Program-made: the position numbers and the translations under genes
Assembly (NCBI RefSeq): GCF_024124825.1
Contig: NZ_JAMXSS010000002.1
Coordinates: forward strand, 2,976,001-3,040,000
DNA length: 64,000 nucleotides
Direction: 5' to 3'
Source of the DNA: Arthrobacter sp. H16F315
GTDB taxonomy: Bacteria; Actinomycetota; Actinomycetes; Actinomycetales; Micrococcaceae
Part shown: positions 25,356 to 33,323 of the stretch, in pieces
Layout: the number at the start of each line of letters is the position of its first letter
Numbering within the stretch: the first letter of the stretch is position 1
The notes under the pieces: model-generated
Database searches by the model: none
What the model saw: the letters and a program-made list of their open reading frames with translations, nothing else
What the model was told of the DNA's origin: nothing

Positions 25356-27119
25356 TCAGGCAGGCAGGGAGCTGAGGGCGGTCAGCGCCGACAACTTCTC
25401 TTCACCGGTGGGTTCCTCGGGCAGCAACGGAATGAGGGCCACCCGGTCCGTCAAGGTGTGCACCTTCGTGATCTGTTCCATTTCGCTCGCGGCGCGGGCC
25501 CGCAGGAACGGCGTCTGCGGGTGCGCGGCGGCGATCGAGTTATTGATGACCCAGGCCCACGGATGGATGCCGGCCCGCTCCAAGTCACCCTGCAGTTCTT
25601 CGGCTTCGAGCACGGGCGTCGTTTCGGCCAGCGTGACGAGAACGACCTTGGTCTGTGCCGGGTCCTGGAGCCGCATAAGGGGCGTCACGAATCCCATGGT
25701 GTCGCCGACCTGTCGGGCGATCTCCCGGTGATACGAACCGGTGGCGTCCAGCAGCAGCAGGGTGTGGCCAGTCGGTGCGGTGTCGATCACCACAAAGTGC
25801 CGGCGGGATTCCTGAACCACCTTGGAGAACTGCCGAAACACGGCCACCTCGTCCGTGCAGGGCGACAACAGGTCCTCAGCGAGAGCCGCGCGCCCGTCAT
25901 CGTCCAGGTTCCGGCCCTTGGTCTCCATCACATGGGTTCTGTACTCCTGGATCGCCGCTTCCGGATCGATGCGCGAAACCGTGAGGCCCGGGATGGAACC
26001 ATGGAGGGTTTCGGTGAGGTGCGCTGCCGGATCAGTCGTGGTCAGGTGTACCGCGTGTCCGCGTTTGGCCAGAGCTACCGCAATGGCCGCAGCGACGGTG
26101 GTCTTCCCGACCCCGCCCTTGCCCATGCACATCACGAGACCGTGGCCGTCGAGCTCCACTTCGTTGACCAGGGCAGCCAGCGGGGCGTCCTCAACCTCGG
26201 CGACCAGCGCGGCGTCATCAGTGATATCGGCGCCGGACGTGGCCGCGAACAAGGATTCAAGCGCCGGAATGCCGACCATGTTGCCCGGCTTCAGATCCAG
26301 AACATCCCGGGGCAGACCGGCGACGACCTCGGGCATGGCCGCGATGGCAGCCGCTTCCCGGGCGCGCAGGGCCTGCGCCAGATCCTCGTCCCCTGCGGCT
26401 TCCGGCAGGACGCCGTTGACGACAACGTATCCTCCACCGATCCCGATCTGGTTGAGTTCGAAATAAGTCCGCTCAATTTCGCTCAGTGAGGAGGTCTGCG
26501 CTCGGCTGACCAGGACAAGCCGGGTCCGGGCCGGGTCCGTGAGTGCCTGGACCGCCTTGGCGTAGACCTGCTTGTGCTTCTCCAGCCCGGACAGGGGGCC
26601 CAGGCAAGAGGGGTCTCCCTTGCCGGCGGCCAGGAAATCGGTCCACGAACCGGGCAGCTGCAGCAGCCGGATCGTGTGGCCCGTCGGGGCGGTGTCGAAG
26701 ACGATGTGGTCATACTCCCCGTAGGAGCTGTCATCGGCGAGCAGGTTGGTGAACTCGTCGAAGGAAGCGATCTCCGTGGTGCAGGAGCCCGAGAGGCTCT
26801 CGGCGATGCCGATCAGCTCCGTCTCGGGCAGGAGGCCCCTGACGGGCGCGATGATCCGCTCCCGGTATGCCTCGGCGGCCTGCTCCGGGTCAATTTCCAG
26901 CGCAGATAAGCCTGGCACATCCTGAAGGGGTGTGACGGTGTTCCCGATGGTTATGCCGAAGACCTGCCCGACATTGGACGCGGGGTCGGTGCTGACCAGC
27001 AGGACCTTCTTGCCGGACTTGGCGAGGGTGAGCGCTGTTGCGCACGCTACGGAGGTCTTGCCCACACCGCCCTTGCCGGTGAAGAACAGGAAACGGGGTG
27101 CGTTCTCGAGAAACTTCAC
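25356..27119 (-). CDS. arsA: arsenite-stimulated ATPase ArsA, 587 aa
   Basis: Two fused ATPase halves, each with a deviant Walker A (GKGGVGKTSVACATALTLAK at about residue 15 and MGKGGVGKTTVAAAIAVALA at about 334) and the ArsA signal DTAPTGHT (about 146 and 470). The length is standard for ArsA. ArsA energises the ArsB membrane pump and receives As(III) from ArsD. It lies 8 bases after arsD on the minus strand. No arsB or acr3 follows, so its membrane partner must be elsewhere or lost. Confidence 0.9.
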   Translation of the reverse strand: MKFLENAPRFLFFTGKGGVGKTSVACATALTLAKSGKKVLLVSTDPASNVGQVFGITIGNTVTPLQDVPGLSALEIDPEQAAEAYRERIIAPVRGLLPETELIGIAESLSGSCTTEIASFDEFTNLLADDSSYGEYDHIVFDTAPTGHTIRLLQLPGSWTDFLAAGKGDPSCLGPLSGLEKHKQVYAKAVQALTDPARTRLVLVSRAQTSSLSEIERTYFELNQIGIGGGYVVVNGVLPEAAGDEDLAQALRAREAAAIAAMPEVVAGLPRDVLDLKPGNMVGIPALESLFAATSGADITDDAALVAEVEDAPLAALVNEVELDGHGLVMCMGKGGVGKTTVAAAIAVALAKRGHAVHLTTTDPAAHLTETLHGSIPGLTVSRIDPEAAIQEYRTHVMETKGRNLDDDGRAALAEDLLSPCTDEVAVFRQFSKVVQESRRHFVVIDTAPTGHTLLLLDATGSYHREIARQVGDTMGFVTPLMRLQDPAQTKVVLVTLAETTPVLEAEELQGDLERAGIHPWAWVINNSIAAAHPQTPFLRARAASEMEQITKVHTLTDRVALIPLLPEEPTGEEKLSALTALSSLPA

Positions 27120-27127
27120 GCCGGTAC

Positions 27128-27520
27128 CTAGCTGCAGCTCGTTGAGCCGCCGCAGCAGCCGCCGGACTTTTCACTCAGGCCAAGTTCCGGGCGGGACTGC
27201 GGTTCAATGGCGGCTTCGTCCAGCCCGGCGAAAGTCAGCAGCTGCCCCCGGCTGGGGTAGGTGCCGGTGGCGACCGTAACGCCGTCGACGATAGTGAGCG
27301 GAAGGCCCTTGGATCCGACCAGGTGCATGAATCCACGGACCGTTTCGTCCTCCGCGAAGGCAGTCGGTTCGCTGGCGAGGTTGTGGCGTGCAATGTCGGC
27401 ACCGAGGCCCTGAAGATGACGCACGTCGGCGGTCACATCCACCAGGGACTGGTCCACGTCAGGGCCACAGACCCCGGTGTCACAGCAGAGGGCGGATTCG
27501 TAGATTCGGATAGCAGGCAT
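27128..27520 (-). CDS. arsD: arsenic metallochaperone ArsD, 130 aa
   Basis: AAGGAG precedes ATG 27518-27520. The N-terminus IRIYESALCCDTGVCGPDVD carries the ArsD Cys12-Cys13-Cys18 As(III) site; the C-terminal CCGGSTSC adds the second Cys group. ArsD passes As(III) to ArsA, encoded directly downstream. An ArsR operator at 27639 lies in its promoter. Confidence 0.9.
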   Translation of the reverse strand: MPAIRIYESALCCDTGVCGPDVDQSLVDVTADVRHLQGLGADIARHNLASEPTAFAEDETVRGFMHLVGSKGLPLTIVDGVTVATGTYPSRGQLLTFAGLDEAAIEPQSRPELGLSEKSGGCCGGSTSCS

Positions 27521-27638
27521 GTTGTTCTCCTTGGCTTTCGTGGTGGTTCGACTCGATACCGAAACACGGAGCGCCACTCATTCAGGCGGTCGTCCCGGCA
27601 GGGACGTCGCCAGCGTGATTGCGACTCTCTTCTCAGTA

Positions 27639-27656
27639 TATCGACAATCGTCGATA
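27639..27656. promoter_or_regulatory. ArsR operator upstream of arsD
   Basis: TATCGACAATCGTCGATA is an 18-bp palindrome with one central mismatch, 119 bases upstream of arsD and 147 bases before the divergent small gene at 27803. Confidence 0.65.
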
Positions 27657-27802
27657 CACAAAAGAATGGAGGAGGTGACGTTGACGACGGGGGATATTTT
27701 TCAAGGAAGGATCGGTTCGCTACCGGGGCGGCACGTCGTGTCCTGCACATAGTTGTAAGCAAGTTGATAGACGCCTCCGTCGCCGGGCGTCAGACTGATT
27801 TC

Positions 27803-28024
27803 ATGGACGATGCGGAAAAGCGAGACACCATCGAGAACGTCACAGCCCGGATAATCGCCCCGCGTCCCGACGCTCCCCGTTCCCTAGTCGCCCGAGTCGT
27901 GGCTGAAGAGTACGACCAACTGGCTTCCAGTCGCATCCGGACCTATATCCCGACTCTGATCAAACACAGGGCCCGGAACAGGATCAACACGGAGCTCACC
28001 GCCCGCCACCTAGACGAACCCTAA
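27803..28024 (+). CDS. stand-alone three-helix-bundle dimerisation protein, 73 aa
   Basis: ATG 27803 opens a 73-residue protein: MDDAEKRDTIENVTARIIAP, then ARVVAEEYDQLASSRIRTYI and PTLIKHRARNRINTEL. The helix pattern and the S-R-I-R-T-Y-I-P segment match the N-terminal bundle of the ArsC at 18826-19503 (TAKIKTYLP). It may dimerise with that domain and modulate arsenate reductase, or be a leftover of a split arsC. Divergent from arsD. Confidence 0.6.
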   Translation: MDDAEKRDTIENVTARIIAPRPDAPRSLVARVVAEEYDQLASSRIRTYIPTLIKHRARNRINTELTARHLDEP

Positions 28025-28081
28025 AATCCTCCCGCGGTTCGTGAGTCCGCGCAGCCCACTGGCTGCCAAGGTAGCTACAGG

Positions 28082-28588
28082 TCATATCAAAAGATCAAAA
28101 TACGCGGTATTCGTGTTCCAAGCCACGGGATGCATTAGCGTACCCACCGCGGGATTTAGCGCGCTGTACATCATCCCGTCCCCCGCATAAATGCCAACGT
28201 GTCCCCAGTCGGCTGGCCCCTGTGCGTTCTGGACCACCAGGTCTCCTGGCTGCGGATTCTCCGTCCGCGTACCGACCCTCCATTGATCCACTCGCGGCAG
28301 GTTGACCCCGACCTGCCTGTAGATCCACTGGACGTATCCGGAACAGTCCCACGCCTTGTATGCGGTGCCACCCCATACGTAGGCGCCGCCGACCCCTTCC
28401 TCGGTAAACCGCAGGATGTCCTTGCGGATTTGGCTAAGATTTGTGGGAACGACCGGATCCGTCGAGGAATTACGCGTATCGGAGCACCTAGCCGGTGACA
28501 TCCCGCCGTCGAGCGCCTCAACAATGGCCGTTGCTTCAGCCTCCCACCGCGCATACAACTCCGGATACGCCGTCCAGGATCGCGTTAG
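28082..28588 (-). pseudogene. NlpC/P60 cell-wall peptidase, 5' truncated by IS debris
   Basis: The minus strand encodes a full NlpC/P60 domain ending at TGA 28082: catalytic Cys in KAWDCSGYVQWIY, His in DWGHVGIYAGDG, with RVGTRTENPQPGDLVVQNAQ between. These enzymes cut D-Glu-meso-DAP bonds in peptidoglycan and are normally exported. No signal peptide is left: above 28588 the frame runs into a transposase fragment. In-frame starts such as ATG 28501 would give only a cytosolic domain. Probably not functional. Confidence 0.6.
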
Positions 28589-28692
28589 AGCCGGTAGGTG
28601 TGTTTCCCCGGGCCGTGGAGCCTCGTGATGTCCCAGCTCCAGAGCAGGTTCGGGGAGGTCGCGTGCACGATGGGTTTGGCTCGTTTGGGGCC
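28585..28692 (-). pseudogene. IS3-type transposase (orfB) fragment
   Basis: About 35 residues, PKRAKPIVHATSPNLLWSWD then ITRLHGPGKHTYRL, match the start of the rve catalytic core (first Asp in WDIT) of IS3-family transposases. A stop follows and the rest is gone. Around 28850-28900, motifs like TGGCCA and TGCCCAC resemble an IS21 terminal region. Confidence 0.55.
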
Positions 28693-28920
28693 GGTTCCCG
28701 TGCGCTGTTCGCGACCGTCGCCGTTCTGTCCGAATATTGGCTTCTGTGGGCTCCACCTGTGGTGCGGGTGAGCGCCATCGCCCGGTTGCCAATGGCCAAT
28801 AGTTTGTGCCCACGGGCGGCCAGCAAAAATGCCCGCTGGTGGCCATGAAAACTGCCCACTCATGGCCACAAGATCTGCCCACCGGGCGTTTGGTGGCGTT
28901 GGCCATGTTGGGTAACGGGT

Positions 28921-29190
28921 TTAGCTCATGGGGGTGACTCCTTTTCCGGCGAGGGCCTGGCTGAGGCGGATCGATTCTCCTGAGGTTTGGCAGACGTGCG
29001 CGTGGTGCAGCAGCCTGTCGACGGTTGCTGTGGCGAGGGTTTTGGGCATGAGCTCGTCAAAGCCGGCGGGGTGCAGGTTTGAGGAAACCGCGATGGAGCG
29101 TTTTTCGTAGGCGGCGTCGACGAGGCGGTAGAGGCCCTCGGCCGCGTCGGTGCCGACCGGCAACAGGCCTATGTCGTCGACCTATGCGGA
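28921..29190 (-). pseudogene. IstB-like ATPase, C-terminal fragment
   Basis: From the palindromic junction at 29190 the minus strand reads VDDIGLLPVGTDAAEGLYRL (start at Walker B), then KRSIAVSSNLHPAGFDELMP and QALAGKG to TAA 28921. This is the C-terminal third of an IS21 helper ATPase; the P-loop is missing. Confidence 0.75.
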
Positions 29191-29209
29191 TGTCCGCATA
29201 GGTCGACGA
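29174..29209. repeat. perfect 17-bp palindrome joining two head-to-head istB fragments
   Basis: Arms 29174-29190 (TCGTCGACCTATGCGGA) and 29193-29209 pair perfectly with a 2-base centre. On either side an IstB fragment starts at the same conserved Walker B codons, VDDIG on the minus strand and VDEVG on the plus strand. Confidence 0.9.
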
Positions 29210-29471
29210 AGTAGGCTACATCCCGTTTGACCAGGATGCCGCGAACGTGTTCTTCCAGCTGGTCTCCAGCCGTTATGAACACGCCTCGATGATCCTGACG
29301 TCCAACCTGCCCTTCGCCCGCTGGGGCGACGTCTTCAGGGACCAGACCATCGCCTCGGCCATGATCGACCGGATCGTGCACCACGCCGATGTCATCAGCC
29401 TCAAGGCAACAGCTACCGGCTCAGAAAACACCAGGCCGCCACCGGGACGGCACAATAGAACGAACAGCTAG
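29202..29471 (+). pseudogene. second IstB-like ATPase, C-terminal fragment (opposite strand)
   Basis: VDEVGYIPFDQDAANVFFQL, SNLPFARWGDVFRDQTIASA and IDRIVHHADVISLKA belong to a different IS21 subgroup from the fragment on the other side of the palindrome. Ends at TAG 29471, just before an IS21-type terminal region. Confidence 0.75.
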
Positions 29472-29472
29472 T

Positions 29473-29523
29473 GGCCCTGTTTTCAAATGGCACTAATGGC
29501 CCTGTTTTGGGTTGGCGTTGACA
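29473..29523. mobile_element. right end of an IS21-family element
   Basis: GGCCCTGTTTT occurs twice (29473-29483 and 29498-29508) and the block ends in GGCGTTGACA at 29523, i.e. a 5'-TGTCAACGCC terminus read inward. Multiple terminal repeats and a TG...CA end are usual for IS21 elements, and istB is normally the last gene before this end. Confidence 0.55.
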
Positions 29524-29998
29524 GAGGGCAACGTGGCCAGCTCCCACCGCCAAAACAGCGAGGACAGCGACGCCGGATTTCCTGAATCCAGGACCCACGA
29601 TGACGGGAAGAATGACGGCTGCGGCGGCGGGTTGTCCGGTGGGACGGCAATGGCAGCAAAGGCCACCAGTTCTTACACACTCACCCTCGAGCCAGACCCC
29701 GGCTACCACGCGGCCAGGCTCAGCGAGCTCATGATCTGCTCCGGATCAGTGGCCATGTCATACCGTTCCCCCGCAGTCCCGCATGAACAGGTATCAGAGC
29801 AGAAATTTTGGACCGGCAGCAACCCATAGGTGGATCTGAAGAATAATCAGCAAGTCATGTTGTAAGCGGCCCTGGCCACGATGAAGTGGTGAACGCGAGA
29901 AACCCAACGGAAGGACGAGGATGAACACCCAGAAAGGACCCCGCAGGGCGGTACCCGGGCCGCCGTAGAGAGCTGCTCCCGCACACAATCGAATAGGC
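29524..29998. other. 475 bp without a gene, IS flank debris
   Basis: No supported coding sequence. The stretch lies between the IS21 end and repeat module 1. Confidence 0.4.
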
Positions 29999-30044
29999 TG
30001 TTTCCGGGACCCCACACACCCGGAACATCAGATCAGGGGCGGGA

Positions 30045-30063
30045 GTGTGGACACTGTCCACAC
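30045..30063. promoter_or_regulatory. module palindrome 1a
   Basis: GTGTGGACACTGTCCACAC, symmetrical around one base, of the pattern TGTnnACA-n-TGTnnACA shared by all modules. Confidence 0.6.
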
Positions 30064-30102
30064 GAAGAAACACCAAAAACCCCTCTGACCTGCGGAAACA
30101 CT

Positions 30103-30123
30103 GTGCCCGAGGTGGGACTCGAA
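30103..30123 (-). other. 3' end of a tRNA-Leu-like gene, copy 1 (candidate att core)
   Basis: On the minus strand TTCGAGTCCCACCTCGGGCA plus C gives the T-loop (TTCGAGT), the 3' half of the T stem (CCCAC) and the 3' acceptor strand (CTCGGGC-A) of a tRNA whose 5' acceptor would be GCCCGAG, as in actinobacterial tRNA-Leu. The 5' half of the T stem and the rest of the tRNA are missing. Confidence 0.6.
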
Positions 30124-30216
30124 CCGGGTCCAGCCCTCGCAAACACGGGACTCCCGCCCAAACATAAGGAATCCGGCCCAATCCGGCACCGGTACGACTG
30201 GATCCGAAGCCCAAGG

Positions 30217-30233
30217 TGTGCACATTGTGCACA
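30217..30233. promoter_or_regulatory. module palindrome 1b
   Basis: TGTGCACATTGTGCACA, 17 bp. Lies 94 bases from the tRNA end on the opposite side from palindrome 1a. Confidence 0.6.
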
Positions 30234-30926
30234 ACCTCTCTTTGCCCGCTTTCGCCCCCAACAGGCTGCTTATATGGCCGTTCGTGCGGGGCGGTTATGT
30301 CTTGCGCGATTTCGCTCCCATAGGAAGAGTTGGTCCCCTGGCCCGGCCCCGAACAAGCACCGCACGAGGGAGCGGCCTCATGCTGAAATCGATGACAATC
30401 ATGGCGGCGGTTTTCCCTTCCGAACATCTCATGGAGAAGCGAACAGCAACCTGCATGACAAACCGACAGCCCGGTCCTCCACGAAGCGAGCACCCACCAC
30501 CAACCGCGCAGTGCAGCCCGCCGCAGCCAGCACCACAACTCACGTTGCCGAACTCCACCCGATACGCCGTGGGCATAGTCAACCTCCTTCCACGAGCGCT
30601 CGCTCACAAGGTCAAGGAGTCAACAAAACCCGGGGCAGTCCCTGCTGGGCATCCAACCATCTCGGCCGGATCCGGGCGAAGGGAGCTGAAGTCGCGGTCT
30701 GCTTGTGAGTGAGGGGCTGCGGTCGAGCCGAAGGCGGGGGCTACGCCTGGCTGGCTAACCGCGGCATCACGCTGAACCCCGGGCGACGTGATTGCCACCG
30801 GCCACCGGGGACTTCAGGACATGGTCCCCTTGCCGCTCAAGGCCGCCGATTGACTACGCTGGAGGCAGCTCGTGGATCCACCGGGCTTTTCTTGCATTCA
30901 CCGCCCTGGGCTTTCAGCCCGGGGAC

Positions 30927-31679
30927 TCATTCGGCGGTGCCCGTCTTCGCGGCGTAGGCGGTGGCTTGGGTCCGCACCTGGCGAATGTAGGGATCGGACT
31001 GGTTGTAGGAGTAGATGGCGTCGGTCCACCCTTGGGCGGTTGAGAGGTCACGGCCGCGGGCGCACAGATAGGTCGCCGCGCTGAGGGCGGCGTCGTCGAT
31101 ATTGAACGGGTCCGCTGTTCCGTCGCCGTTCCCGTCCCGCCCTGCAAGCTGCCAGGTGGAGGGAATGAACTGCATGGGACCGACGGCGTGGTCCCAGCGG
31201 GCGTCGCCGTCCAGGACACCCGCGTCCGTGTCGGCGATGGCGGCGAATCCGTTGCCATCGAGACTCGGGCCCACAATTGGGCCGCTCGCCTGCCCTGCGG
31301 TGTTGAGGCTGCCGCCGCCGTAAGTTCCGTGCGCTGACTCGACGAAGCCGACGGCTGCCACGGTGTTCCAGCCGATCCCGCACACCGGAGCGGAATCGTT
31401 GGCCGTGGCTGCGGCAGCAACGTAGGCCCTGAGCGCGCGGGCAGGGATCCCGGTCTGTTCGGCAGCCCGGATGAGCCACTGGGCATCCGGGCTCGGGGTC
31501 ACGTTCACGGCGGTGGTGATCCCGGTCGACAACATTTCAAGTTCCGCCCCCGCCCGCGGAGGTGCGGAGAGGGCACCGCGGGCCTCTGCGCCGGGCTGCC
31601 GGATTGCCCAGAACGAGAATGCGGTGATGAGACAAACCGCGAACAGGCTGAAAACCACAAGGCGTTTTAGACGGAGCAC
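30927..31679 (-). CDS. secreted lytic transglycosylase (MltB/SLT_2-like), 250 aa
   Basis: An N-terminal signal anchor (LVVFSLFAVCLITAFSFWAI) is followed by a catalytic domain with the general acid Glu in AAVGFVESAHGTYGGG, a central VGPMQFIPSTWQLAGRDGNG and a C-terminal YLCARGRDL ... AIYSYNQSDPYIRQV. This matches actinobacterial MltB-type murein transglycosylases, which cleave MurNAc-GlcNAc bonds to give anhydro-muropeptides. Isolated between repeat modules 1 and 2. Intact by all visible criteria. Confidence 0.85.
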   Translation of the reverse strand: MLRLKRLVVFSLFAVCLITAFSFWAIRQPGAEARGALSAPPRAGAELEMLSTGITTAVNVTPSPDAQWLIRAAEQTGIPARALRAYVAAAATANDSAPVCGIGWNTVAAVGFVESAHGTYGGGSLNTAGQASGPIVGPSLDGNGFAAIADTDAGVLDGDARWDHAVGPMQFIPSTWQLAGRDGNGDGTADPFNIDDAALSAATYLCARGRDLSTAQGWTDAIYSYNQSDPYIRQVRTQATAYAAKTGTAE

Positions 31680-31955
31680 GGACTAATCAAACCATCCACG
31701 CTCCATGACCGGTTGACGAAACGGTTCTCAGCGGCTCAAGAAGGCCATCGGGCCGGTCGCGGATGCTTTGGCCCGCCACGCGGATCTGACACCGAACGCC
31801 CCATAAACACCACGGCATCCCACCGTTCCGTCATGTCGTCCTCGACCACATAGGACAGGAGCCACCGGCCACCAGAAAAGGCCCCCGAAGGGGCCCATAA
31901 GCGAACAGTTTGTGCACACTCAGAGGCCCGCAGGCCCCTGACCAGGGATAACACT

Positions 31956-31976
31956 GTGCCCGAGGTGGGACTCGAA
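31956..31976 (-). other. 3' end of a tRNA-Leu-like gene, copy 2 (candidate att core)
   Basis: Same 21 bases as at 30103-30123, inside a 28-base block common to all three copies. The flanking bases on the T-stem side differ from copies 1 and 3. Confidence 0.6.
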
Positions 31977-32070
31977 CTGTATTCCAGCCCTTGAAAACAC
32001 TGCGGACTCGCGAAAACATACGGAAATCGAGGCAATCCCTACGCTCTACCACCCAGTCCGCAGCTAAAAA

Positions 32071-32087
32071 TGTTGACATTGTCAACA
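32071..32087. promoter_or_regulatory. module palindrome 2b
   Basis: TGTTGACATTGTCAACA; fits TGTnnACA-n-TGTnnACA with compensated changes relative to 1b (GC to TG / CA), so symmetry is conserved while sequence varies. Confidence 0.6.
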
Positions 32088-33323
32088 CGTACTAATTGCC
32101 CACATTCTTCCTCCTTCTGTCTCACTATTGTCTCCCGAGACCGTGCCCCTGACCGATTCGGAGTGGTGACAAGAAACCCTGCAGGAAGCCAGAGCACCAA
32201 AGCCTTTCGTACCATCCAGCACAACGACCTAGGCGAGGATGTGAACGCTATCAGTGCGTTTCTAGAGCTTCAAGGGACAGCGATCCTGGAGAAGCGATAG
32301 GCATCCGCATTGAGCGCTGAGTCTATGATCCGGTCTTCCGTCTGGTTAGACCGGGTTTTGAGCTCGCGGTTGGCTGCCCGTCTGGCTCCGATAGGCCCAG
32401 AAGCGCACTACCCAGTGAACTGTCTACCTGCAGTCAGGATCGATTCCCCCATAGTCCACTGGCCCAGACGCATCCCACGATGATCGCCGGCGCAAGGATG
32501 TAATACGCGGTGCGCGATCCTTTGCCCATATGATGCGCGTCGGGCTTCCTCCCTGAGGGCCGCAGCCCTGTAGGCATGGAGGAAGCCAGTCTGATCCGCG
32601 CCATCATTCCGCCCGGTGTCACGCAAATGACCGAGCCGTGGCCGGGCTGGGCCTCGACCGAGCCCCAACATCCGAGCAAGTGGAAGACGGGGAATCAACG
32701 AGTGCCATGGTGTTCCCCTCCTTCGTACATCTCATGGCGGAATGAATAGGACCCCGCATGACCAGAGCCCTCTGTCCGGGAGCACGAACGTCCTGACCGC
32801 GACCTCCGGCACCCTCGCCATCGTGAGCGCATTCTTCAACATCACCAAGACCACTCAGTACGCGTCCCCTGAACTGTCACGCTCCTAAGACCTCCCGAAT
32901 GGCCCGGCGCTGGTGCCCCACCAATAGTTAACGGACAAGAAGGAGTCCGTAACCTGTTCCGAACCATCGGACGGTCCCCGGCCTTCTCCGTCTTCGATCC
33001 GATGTGATAGTGAAGGATTCCGACGGCCGCGAAACGCGAATCAGCCGACCGCCTGGTCGTTGCAGCACTCCGGCATCCGGCAGCGGAAAATAGTCCCTAC
33101 CGGTGTCATCTTCAAGAGGCAGACCACCGTTGCCCGCCTGACCGCTTCGGACTCAACCGCACCGGATCCAGGCGCGGATAACGTGCCTTGCAGTGCCATT
33201 CGACGCTGACGTGCACGAACGTCCGGCGCTAATACCACCCGATCCGACGACCAGGGTGTGTGGCTGCAACCTCGAACACTCACTGCAGGCCTGGGATCGT
33301 CGACAGATCAGGGCCGACCTCTG
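32088..33323. other. 1.2 kb without a supported gene; nested hairpin at 32543-32587
   Basis: No convincing CDS. GGCTTCCTCC (32543-32552) pairs with 32578-32587, and inside it AGGGC (32556-32560) pairs with GCCCT (32565-32569), a two-tier hairpin. A 31-codon hydrophobic minus-strand frame starting MGKGSRTAYYILAPAIIVGC at about 32531 exists but has no ribosome site I trust. Confidence 0.4.

Larger units (their letters stand above)
29999..30640. repeat. repeat module 1 (tRNA-Leu 3'-end module)
   Basis: About 640 bp homologous, at roughly 75-80 percent by eye, to module 3 at 54305-54964 in the same orientation. In order it holds a 19-bp palindrome (30045), a tRNA-Leu-like 3' end (30103), a second palindrome (30217) and two conserved minus-strand starts with good ribosome sites (ATG near 30576, MPTAYRVEFGNVSCG; ATG near 30403, MIVIDF). 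A partial third copy lies at 31911-32087. The content suggests an attachment-site region of an integrative element. Confidence 0.7.
31911..32087. repeat. repeat module 2 (partial tRNA-Leu 3'-end module)
   Basis: A half palindrome TGTGCACA (31911-31918), the tRNA end (31956-31976) and a full palindrome TGTTGACATTGTCAACA (32071-32087) occur in the same order and spacing as in modules 1 and 3. Homology outside this core is weak. Confidence 0.65.

Noticed and set aside
31950..32065. Possible complete, intron-like tRNA (a GGTAGAGC-like string lies near the tRNA 3' end on the minus strand)
   Set aside because: The 5' acceptor, D stem and T-stem partner needed for CCCAC are not present at workable distances, and the other two copies lack the GGTAGAGC string.
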